In this document: piece after piece, positions 1-4,375 of the stretch
Position numbering within the stretch: position 1 is the first letter of the stretch
How the letters are laid out: every line of letters begins with the position of its first letter
Assembly: GCA_050261415.1 (NCBI GenBank)
Contig: JBLNDG010000135.1
Coordinates: 1 to 5,650 of the forward strand
Direction: 5' to 3'
Source: JBLNDG01 sp050261415
Lineage (GTDB): Bacteria; Bacillota; Clostridia; Lutisporales; Lutisporaceae
DNA length: 5,650 nt
Notes under the pieces: generated by a model
Databases searched by the model: none
Told to the model about the DNA's origin: nothing
The model's input: only the letters and a program-made list of their open reading frames with translations
Made by a program: the position numbers and the translations under genes

Positions 1-74
1 GAATTTCGCAACACTTCCAGACTCTCGAATCGTCTTATCGCAATATCGTATTCGCTATCCTTATCACGTTGAAA
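1..74. other. Window edge with no assignable gene
   Basis: This end stretch lies beyond the secF hairpins and is unusually rich in TCG/CGA words compared with the AT-rich genes. All three plus-strand frames stay open from base 1, ending at 70-72, 98-100 and 126-128. One minus-strand frame is open from about 131 down to base 1, but without an ATG, GTG or TTG start. None of the short translations resembles a family I know, so I do not call a gene. It could be the tail of a convergent plus-strand gene, a decayed gene, or plain intergenic DNA. Confidence 0.3.
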
Positions 75-98
75 AGAGGAAGCCTCTTGACTTCCTCT
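75..98 (-). terminator. Terminator-like hairpin, distal to secF
   Basis: On the minus strand AGAGGAAG pairs perfectly with CTTCCTCT (8 bp) around an 8-nt loop, followed by TTTTC. Of the three hairpins after secF, this one has the best T-tract directly after the stem, so it is the likeliest main rho-independent terminator of secD-secF. In the plus direction the stem is followed by GATG, which would not terminate well. Confidence 0.55.
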
Positions 99-100
99 GA

Positions 101-117
101 TGCGACTGCCTGTCGCA
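101..117 (-). repeat. Short inverted repeat between the two secF terminator hairpins
   Basis: TGCGAC and GTCGCA form a perfect 6-bp stem around a 5-nt loop. It has no T-tract in either direction, so it is not a terminator by itself. It sits between two longer hairpins and makes the 3' untranslated region after secF a run of three stem-loops. Confidence 0.4.
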
Positions 118-118
118 C

Positions 119-151
119 AAAGAGGTAACAGCTAAAAACTGTTACCTCTTT
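119..151 (-). terminator. Hairpin directly downstream of secF
   Basis: A perfect 13-bp inverted repeat (AAAGAGGTAACAG against CTGTTACCTCTTT, 7-nt loop) begins 14 bases after the secF stop codon. Its position says terminator or 3'-end stabiliser for the secD-secF transcript. In the minus direction the T-run is only TTTGTG, so termination may be incomplete and completed at the hairpin at 75-98. Because the stem is symmetric it could also act on a convergent plus-strand transcript. Confidence 0.6.
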
Positions 152-165
152 GATACCTTATTTGG

Positions 166-1041
166 TTATGCTCTTGCTGTTTTTGGCTTTCTATTGAATA
201 TTACCCATAACGGACTTGCAATGAATATTGATGAATATGTTCCGCTTACTATACCAACAATAAGAGGAAGTGCAAAGTCCTTTATAGCAGGTACTCCGAG
301 TATATAAAGAGCTAATATTGTAAGCAAGGTTGTCAAGGAAGTATTTATTGATCTTGCCATTGTTTCTGTTATACTCCGGTTGACAAGATTCTCATTGTCT
401 GTCTTCCTTACGTTCCTTCTATTTTCTCTTATCCTATCGAAAACAACGATAGTATCGTTTATAGAATAACCGACGATTGTTAGAACCGCAGCTATAAAGC
501 TTGAGTTTACAGGTATCTGGAGTAATGAGTAAACTGAAATCATTATCAACACGTCATGAACCAGAGCGATAATGGCTGCAACACCAAACTTCCATTCAAA
601 ACGGAAGGAAACGTATATCAGTATTCCGAGGTTTGCAAGCAGTAAAGCCAGTATAGCCTGCCCTTTCAGTTCGTTACCTATAGTAGGACCTACTGATTCA
701 AACTGTATGTTAGTCTGTTCTATACCAAAAGCTTCCTTAAATCCTTTTACTACTTCAGTCTGTTGTGCGACATTAAGAGCTATTTTAGTCTTTATAAGTG
801 CTATGTCCTTGTTGCTGCCGGCATAAGTTACAGTGGCCTCTTTGTCAAATTTGTCCGTAATTTGCCTTACCTGTGCTATGTCGAAGGTTTTTCCTATATT
901 AGCCTGTATTGATGTACCCCCGGTAAAGTCGATACCAAAGTTCAAACCGTTAATAAGCATTACAATCAGGCCTATAGCAATGATAATCCCTGATACGGAA
1001 AACCAGAGCTTCTTGTATTTCATGAATTCAATTACTTTCAT
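166..1041 (-). CDS. secF: Protein translocase subunit SecF
   Basis: SecF is an integral membrane partner of SecD. The complex uses the proton motive force to pull proteins through and release them from SecYEG. The 291-residue length is normal for stand-alone SecF. A first membrane helix (about residues 13-31) is followed by the family signature NFGIDFTGGT (34-43), an extracytoplasmic domain (about 44-125), and five helices in the C-terminal half. The fourth-helix motif VGYSINDTIVVFDRIREN (190-207) is intact, including the Asn-Asp pair. The ATG start lies 8 nt after a GGAGG that overlaps the secD stop codon, and the gap to secD is only 12 nt, so the two genes are co-transcribed and probably translationally coupled. 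A run of hairpins follows the stop codon. Nothing is truncated. Confidence 0.97.
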   Translation of the reverse strand: MKVIEFMKYKKLWFSVSGIIIAIGLIVMLINGLNFGIDFTGGTSIQANIGKTFDIAQVRQITDKFDKEATVTYAGSNKDIALIKTKIALNVAQQTEVVKGFKEAFGIEQTNIQFESVGPTIGNELKGQAILALLLANLGILIYVSFRFEWKFGVAAIIALVHDVLIMISVYSLLQIPVNSSFIAAVLTIVGYSINDTIVVFDRIRENRRNVRKTDNENLVNRSITETMARSINTSLTTLLTILALYILGVPAIKDFALPLIVGIVSGTYSSIFIASPLWVIFNRKPKTARA

Positions 1042-1053
1042 CTGGCGCCCCTC

Positions 1054-2301
1054 CTATAAACCGAATAATTTCAAGTTCTTGATAAGATTGCCTCCAACCA
1101 GGAGCTTCAATAGGTATCTAGTTACAACTATCGCTGTAAACATACTTGAGAGTATACCTATTGACAGTGTAACCGCAAAACCCTTGATCGGTCCTGAACC
1201 AAAGTAGAACAATACTACTGCGGCTATAAGAGTAGTAATATTTGAGTCAAATATTGCAAGGAAAGCTCTTCTAAAGCCTGAATCTATTGCTGCCCTTAAG
1301 GTCTTGCCCAATTTCAGCTCTTCCTTTATTCTTTCGAATATAATAACGTTTGCATCAACCGCCATACCTATTGAAAGAATTATACCTGCTATACCCGGCA
1401 GTGTGAGTGTGGCTTTAATTGAAGCAAGCACTGTAAGTACTATTAATGTGTACAAAACCAATGCTATATCGGATACTAAACCCGGCACTCTGTAATACAG
1501 CAACATAAACAGCAATACAAGCAGTATTCCTATCTGCCCTGCAGCTATGCTCTTTTCAAAAGAATTTGCACCTAGCTGAGGTCCGACAGCTGTTACAGAC
1601 ATTACGTCGAGCTGCACAGGAAGTGCTCCGGCTCTTATCAATGTAGCCAAATCCGATGCTTCATTCATATCCTTTGAACCTGTTATAACGGCCTTACCTT
1701 CAGTAATGGCATTCTGTACAACCGGTGTGGAAATCGGCTTATTATCAAGGTAAATTCCTATTATCTTTCCAACATTTCTTGTTGTTGCATCGGCAAACTT
1801 CTTCGCACCTTCTGAAGTAAGCTCAAGCTCTACAACCGGCTCCTGTCCAATTCCATTTTGGCTGGATAAATTAGCGATAGCCTTTTTTATATCATTACCT
1901 GTCAGAACTACGTTGCCGTTTTCTTCCCTGAACTCAAGCTGAGCAGTCTGACCTATGATTTCAATGGCTCTTTGAGGATCCTGGATCTCAGGCAGCTGAA
2001 CTTCTATTCGTTTACTCCCCACCTGCGTAATAACCGGTTCTGTAACTCCAAGGGAGTCTATACGCTCTCTTATAGTAGCGATTGCCCTTTCCATTTTTTC
2101 GTCTGTTACAGGGTCGTTAGGGTTGTCCTTCGCTTCCAAAAGAACGGTCGCACCGCCTCTTAAATCCAAACCCAATTTAATCTGCTTCTTAACTGGCAAA
2201 ATTTCATACTTTCCTATGTTTAGTCCATACGCTGCTATATACGCAAAAAATGAAACCAGTAATATTATTGCAAGAAACAATGATAGGTTTTTTGCTTTCA
2301 T
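1054..2301 (-). CDS. secD: Protein translocase subunit SecD
   Basis: SecD works with SecF in the late, proton-driven stage of Sec export. The 415 residues are typical of the shorter Gram-positive SecD; enterobacterial SecD is much longer. An N-terminal membrane helix (about 6-26) leads to the D1 motif LGLDLRGG (43-50). The periplasmic-type P1 region covers about 60-245, with the conserved IRERIDSLGVTEP block at 77-89. Five C-terminal helices lie between about 253 and 400. The D4 motif GMAVDANVIIFERIKEE (312-328) carries Asp316, the acidic residue of the conserved VDANV segment linked to proton movement. The ATG sits 7 nt after a GGGGGAG ribosome site. A near-consensus promoter ends about 35 bp upstream, so secD-secF can be transcribed on its own. 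SecF is 12 nt downstream. Confidence 0.97.
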   Translation of the reverse strand: MKAKNLSLFLAIILLVSFFAYIAAYGLNIGKYEILPVKKQIKLGLDLRGGATVLLEAKDNPNDPVTDEKMERAIATIRERIDSLGVTEPVITQVGSKRIEVQLPEIQDPQRAIEIIGQTAQLEFREENGNVVLTGNDIKKAIANLSSQNGIGQEPVVELELTSEGAKKFADATTRNVGKIIGIYLDNKPISTPVVQNAITEGKAVITGSKDMNEASDLATLIRAGALPVQLDVMSVTAVGPQLGANSFEKSIAAGQIGILLVLLFMLLYYRVPGLVSDIALVLYTLIVLTVLASIKATLTLPGIAGIILSIGMAVDANVIIFERIKEELKLGKTLRAAIDSGFRRAFLAIFDSNITTLIAAVVLFYFGSGPIKGFAVTLSIGILSSMFTAIVVTRYLLKLLVGGNLIKNLKLFGL

Positions 2302-2336
2302 TTATATACTCCCCCTTCTTTAAGTTCACAATGGAT

Positions 2337-2365
2337 ATTATATTACTTTTACATTTCTTCGTCAA
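2337..2365 (-). promoter_or_regulatory. SigmaA-type promoter of secD-secF
   Basis: On the minus strand, TTGACG (2365-2360) is separated by exactly 17 nt from a perfect TATAAT (2342-2337). That is five of six and six of six matches to the vegetative consensus with ideal spacing. The expected start near 2330 gives a leader of roughly 30 nt ending in the secD ribosome site. No regulatory hairpin fits in so short a leader, so secDF expression looks housekeeping. Confidence 0.8.
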
Positions 2366-2493
2366 CGCAAAAGAAATTCCTTACTTTCAACCTTATTTCA
2401 ATGCCTTGGCACCAACACGGAATAAACTTGATTAAATTTACATAACTTACATACTTAATCTTCAATACAATATTTTTAGCATTTTGCTTGTTT
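2366..2493. other. Intergenic gap after the carbonic-anhydrase-like gene
   Basis: No coding sequence is supported here. There is no convincing terminator after the upstream gene. The only dyads are a 4-bp stem near 2478-2488 with no T-tract in the minus direction, and a 6-bp GATTAA/TTAATC pair separated by about 20 nt. A small double dyad (TGCC-TT-GGCA at 2402-2411 overlapping TTGG-CA-CCAA at 2406-2415) lies about 40 bp upstream of the secD -35 box. It could be a protein site but has no recognised match. Confidence 0.4.
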
Positions 2494-3009
2494 TTATTCT
2501 TTTATGCTTTTCATATACTCTTTTGCTTTATCAATATAGCCCTTTGCGGATTCTTTAATTCCTTCCAGCTCAGTATCCGAAAGCTCTCTTTTAACTTTAG
2601 CAGGGCTTCCTACAACCAAAACGCCGCTTGGAATTACTTTACCGGAAGTAATGAGTGAATTGGCGCCGACAATGACATTTTCACCTATCATTGCTCCATC
2701 CAGTATTGTTGCACCCATACCGATTATGCAATTGTTTCCTATAGTACAGCCATGTATTATGGCATTATGTCCCACAGTCACGTTTTCACCTATTCTGACT
2801 GGAAAATCGTGATCGCAATGTATAACTACACCATCCTGAATATTCGAATTTTTCGATATCCAGATTTCATTCACGTCAGCCCTAAGTACTGCATTGAACC
2901 AAATACTGCAGTTTTCTTCTATGTAGCACCTGCCGATAATCATACTTCCGGGTGCTTTGAATACATTTTTATCTATTTGCGGGATATACTGCTTGTACAA
3001 TATTTCCAT
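2494..3009 (-). CDS. Gamma-carbonic-anhydrase-like hexapeptide-repeat protein
   Basis: A 171-residue cytoplasmic protein of the gamma-carbonic anhydrase/YrdA/YtoA group, which folds as a left-handed beta-helix trimer. Hexapeptide repeats span about residues 20-135, followed by a C-terminal helix (about 143-170). The three zinc-binding histidines are present: His64 (VVIH), His81 (VGHN) and His86 (IIHG). Arg43 and Asp45 of the RADV segment and Gln58-Asp59 also match the group. The metal site is therefore intact, but many members of this group have no proven carbonic anhydrase activity. I chose the ATG at 3009 because homologs begin just before the PxID segment and a GGAGG stands 4 nt away. The same frame continues to an ATG at 3048 (184 residues) with an AGAGGAG site 7 nt away, but that site lies inside a long hairpin. 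The gene sits where the SCIFF maturase would be expected. Confidence 0.9.
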   Translation of the reverse strand: MEILYKQYIPQIDKNVFKAPGSMIIGRCYIEENCSIWFNAVLRADVNEIWISKNSNIQDGVVIHCDHDFPVRIGENVTVGHNAIIHGCTIGNNCIIGMGATILDGAMIGENVIVGANSLITSGKVIPSGVLVVGSPAKVKRELSDTELEGIKESAKGYIDKAKEYMKSIKE

Positions 3010-3036
3010 ATGACCTCCGCCTGGTAAAACGTTATA

Positions 3037-3086
3037 AAGCAGTAACATATAGATTCTCCTCTCTGAAAATCTATATATTACTGCCT
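3037..3086 (-). promoter_or_regulatory. Long RNA hairpin covering a ribosome site and ATG between scfA and the carbonic-anhydrase-like gene
   Basis: Bases 3084-3065 and 3058-3039 form a 20-bp inverted repeat (18 of 20 identical) around a 6-nt loop AGAGAG. Both mismatches become G-U pairs in the minus-strand RNA but A-C clashes in a plus-strand RNA, which suggests selection on the minus transcript. Two further pairs (one G-U) can extend the base. The 3' arm contains the ATG at 3048, and loop plus arm hold its AGAGGAG ribosome site. It may restrict translation from that ATG, act as a leaky terminator after scfA (the tail TTTATAACGTTTT is a poor T-tract), or protect the 3' end of scfA mRNA. Confidence 0.65.
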
Positions 3087-3119
3087 ATCTATGTACAGTT
3101 TATTATATATACTATAACC

Positions 3120-3305
3120 TTATAGAGAAATTTTATGAGTAGATTGCTTTTTTATTCTACTGTTTTCTATATTCTCGCATTTCTGGTTTGCTACTGTACA
3201 GGATGTCTTGCAGGCTGACTGGCAAGAGTTCTGGCATTCTCCGCATCCACCTTTTATGGAGCTTTCGCATAATGATTTGCTGTTTATTGTTCTGATATGC
3301 TTCAT
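3120..3305 (-). CDS. scfA: SCIFF ranthipeptide precursor
   Basis: A ribosomally made peptide that a radical SAM enzyme (ScfB) normally crosslinks through cysteine-to-threonine thioethers. The N-terminus MKHI and the segment CGECQNSCQSACKTSCTV are diagnostic. The six-cysteine core is Cys21, 24, 28, 32, 36 and 43 (spacing X2, X3, X3, X3, X6). Cys32 and Thr37 match, from memory, the thioether pair reported for the C. thermocellum peptide CteA. There is one extra cysteine, Cys13, in the leader. At 61 residues it is longer than the usual ~46: after Cys43-Glu-Asn a basic tail of about 16 residues follows. The ATG is 7 nt from a strong GGAGG, and an own promoter lies just upstream. The maturase gene usually found next to it is absent. 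Mature function is unsettled; quorum-type signalling has been proposed for related peptides. Confidence 0.93.
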   Translation of the reverse strand: MKHIRTINSKSLCESSIKGGCGECQNSCQSACKTSCTVANQKCENIENSRIKKQSTHKISL

Positions 3306-3337
3306 ATACTTTCCTCCTCTTTGTTTTTTACTATAAA

Positions 3338-3365
3338 ATTATACCATATTAGTGAATTCTGGCAA
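3338..3365 (-). promoter_or_regulatory. Strong extended -10 promoter of scfA
   Basis: On the minus strand TTGCCA (3365-3360, five of six) is followed after 16 nt by TATAAT (3343-3338), which is preceded by TGG, giving the extended -10 form TGnTATAAT. It lies between the membrane-protein stop codon and scfA. The predicted start near 3331 leaves a leader of only about 25 nt carrying the AGGAGG ribosome site. The peptide gene can therefore be expressed strongly and independently of yajC and the membrane-protein gene. Confidence 0.8.
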
Positions 3366-3379
3366 AGAACTTTTTGCGA

Positions 3380-3793
3380 TTAATTCAAGTTTACTCCTAT
3401 AATTCCGCCAATTAAACCGACAACAGCACCAAGAAGCAGCCTGGCGATAAAATATTTATCAAGACTGAACTCCTGCCCGAAACCAATACTCAATGGTACC
3501 AGCAGAATCGTAAATACAAGACCGAGTATCAATCCAAACATCCAACCCCGTCTGCTTGCTCTCTTTCCTCCATATATGCTGGATGAAGTAATGCCTAAAA
3601 TCATTATTATCTGTATAGTAAGCGACATCGAAGAATCACTCATGCTTGTGAATGACAATATTAGCGCATATATTATAATTAGTACGAAGGATATGGCAAA
3701 ACATATTAAAAGAGATTTCAGGAATACCTTATATATATTACTGCTTTTTTCCTCTGTTGGAGCTTGCTTCATATATCCTTTCAGTTTTCTCAT
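3380..3793 (-). CDS. TIGR04086-family putative membrane protein
   Basis: A small, strongly hydrophobic protein of 137 residues. The first ~24 residues are polar and basic, then four predicted helices follow at about 25-48, 57-75, 85-105 and 115-135. Glycine-rich motifs occur in the helices (SIYGGKRASRRGW at 72-84 and a GAVVGLIGGIIG end). Size, helix count and position between yajC and the SCIFF precursor match the TIGR04086 family of unknown function that often neighbours SCIFF. I do not know its role; help in peptide export or immunity is only a guess. The ATG lies 8 nt after a TTTAGGGGG ribosome site that can pair with an upstream sequence. An in-frame ATG at codon 8 has a poorer site. It is separated from yajC by a palindrome and a structured leader, and followed by the scfA promoter. 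Confidence 0.85.
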   Translation of the reverse strand: MRKLKGYMKQAPTEEKSSNIYKVFLKSLLICFAISFVLIIIYALILSFTSMSDSSMSLTIQIIMILGITSSSIYGGKRASRRGWMFGLILGLVFTILLVPLSIGFGQEFSLDKYFIARLLLGAVVGLIGGIIGVNLN

Positions 3794-3801
3794 ACCAATA
3801 A

Positions 3802-3869
3802 CCCCCTAAAGTCTATTTTATGTAGGTTTGTTCCCTATAAATCTATTCTTCAGAGGGCTCATTTAGACT
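3802..3869 (-). promoter_or_regulatory. Possible SD-sequestering pseudoknot in the leader of the membrane-protein gene
   Basis: In the minus-strand RNA AGTCTA (3869-3864) pairs perfectly with TAGACT (3815-3810). CCCTCTGA (3857-3850), inside the loop of that stem, pairs with TTAGGGGG (3809-3802), the ribosome site, with two G-U pairs. The 3' halves are contiguous, giving an H-type pseudoknot layout like some small translational riboswitches. A 4-bp hairpin, TAGG-GAACAAA-CCTA, fits in the loop. I recognise no known riboswitch family, and chance pairing is possible. Confidence 0.35.
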
Positions 3870-3898
3870 AAAAAATGCATCTCAGGCTGCACTTTTTT
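3870..3898 (-). terminator. Terminator-like hairpin in the leader of the membrane-protein gene
   Basis: In the minus-strand RNA AAAAAAGTGCA pairs with TGCATTTTTT around an 8-nt loop. One pair is G-U, which would be an A-C clash on the plus strand. The T-run is part of the stem, as in bidirectional or attenuator-type terminators. The stem competes with an upstream pairing, GGCTG (3928-3924) with CAGCC (3889-3885), because both use the CA at 3889-3888. That would allow an either/or switch upstream of the coding region. Confidence 0.45.
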
Positions 3899-3940
3899 CG
3901 CTAGGAAACCCTATGGTTCCCTTCAGCCACATCGAAAAGA

Positions 3941-3968
3941 AAAAGTAACTTGAATTCAAGTTACTTTT
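3941..3968 (-). terminator. 28-bp perfect palindrome at the yajC stop codon
   Basis: The two 14-base halves of 3941-3968 are exact reverse complements, centred on GAATTC. The palindrome starts inside the last codons of yajC and includes its TAA stop. In the minus direction it runs into TTTTTCTTTT, so it has intrinsic-terminator form, though the stem is AT-rich and the central bases must form the loop. It probably ends part or all of the tgt-yajC transcript. Confidence 0.6.
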
Positions 3969-4251
3969 CTTCTTTATTCTCCAATACTCTGCCTATAGAC
4001 CATCTTGCTATCTTGAGTTTTATCTTGTCTGAACCGACTTCTATAGTTAATGTATCGTCTTTAGCGTTCAATACTTTGCCGTAAATTCCACCTATAGTGA
4101 CGATCTCGTCACCTTCTTTTACACTGCTTCTCATTTTCTGAGTTGCCTTTTCCTTTTTCTGCTGAGGCCTTATAAGGAAAAAGTAGAACGCCGCGATAAC
4201 TACTATGTACGGCAGCAACCAACCTAAAGAACTTAACTGTGGCACTATCAT
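3961..4251 (-). CDS. yajC: Preprotein translocase subunit YajC
   Basis: YajC is a small single-pass membrane protein that associates with SecD-SecF and the SecYEG channel. The 96 residues contain one helix (about 11-27) ending in the hallmark FLIRPQQKKEK (25-35). A soluble domain follows with the conserved GDEIVTIGGIYGKV block (47-60) and a KLKIARWSIGRVL end (78-90). The length is normal. The ATG at 4251 lies only 3 nt from GGGAGG. A GTG two codons later (4245) has a 9-nt spacing, the same as for tgt, so the true start may be GTG at 4245. Tgt is 124 nt upstream, the classic tgt-yajC order. A TATAAT at 4338-4333 in that gap has no good -35 partner. The stop codon is inside a palindrome. Confidence 0.96.
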   Translation of the reverse strand: MIVPQLSSLGWLLPYIVVIAAFYFFLIRPQQKKEKATQKMRSSVKEGDEIVTIGGIYGKVLNAKDDTLTIEVGSDKIKLKIARWSIGRVLENKEEK

Positions 4252-4375
4252 ATTCCTCCCTTCATACTTTATGCATTTTTAAATATTCAATAAATAAATG
4301 AAAAATCCTTCTCAAAATTCTTCCAGACATAAATTATATTTACCAACCCTAAAACTTATGTCATTAATAATATCT

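Noticed and set aside
1..131. Minus-strand open frame of about 43 codons running off the window end
   Set aside because: It has no start codon after the stop at 134-132, runs through two hairpins, and its peptide is unrecognised.
572..1207. Plus-strand open frames opposite secF and the secF-secD junction
   Set aside because: They lie antisense to strongly conserved genes, have no ribosome sites or recognisable domains, and are explained by the codon pattern of the opposite strand.
3087..3135. Separate promoter between scfA and the carbonic-anhydrase-like gene
   Set aside because: A TATAAT sits in a TA-rich run, but the -35 candidate matches only three of six bases. TA-rich runs produce such hexamers by chance.
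3120..3305. Metallothionein-like or ferredoxin-like small protein, because of seven cysteines
   Set aside because: The MKHI start, the CGECQ-SCQSACKTSCTV core and the neighbours fit the SCIFF family much better.
3362..3377. Terminator between the membrane-protein gene and scfA
   Set aside because: The stem is only five AT-rich pairs without a T-tract and overlaps the scfA -35 box.
3794..3940. Possible ykkC/guanidine-type or TPP-type riboswitch, because of AGGGTTTCC and CCTGAGA words on the minus strand
   Set aside because: Only short words match. The rest of each consensus (for example ACACGG of ykkC, or the second half of the thi box) is missing.
4301..4326. Short direct repeat AAAATCCTTC / AAAATTCTTC downstream of tgt
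   Set aside because: It is an imperfect 10-base repeat in AT-rich intergenic DNA with only two copies, as expected by chance.
4252..4375. Separate promoter for yajC
   Set aside because: A TATAAT at 4338-4333 exists, but there is no acceptable -35 at 16-18 nt; the nearest candidate, ATGACA, is 20 nt away.
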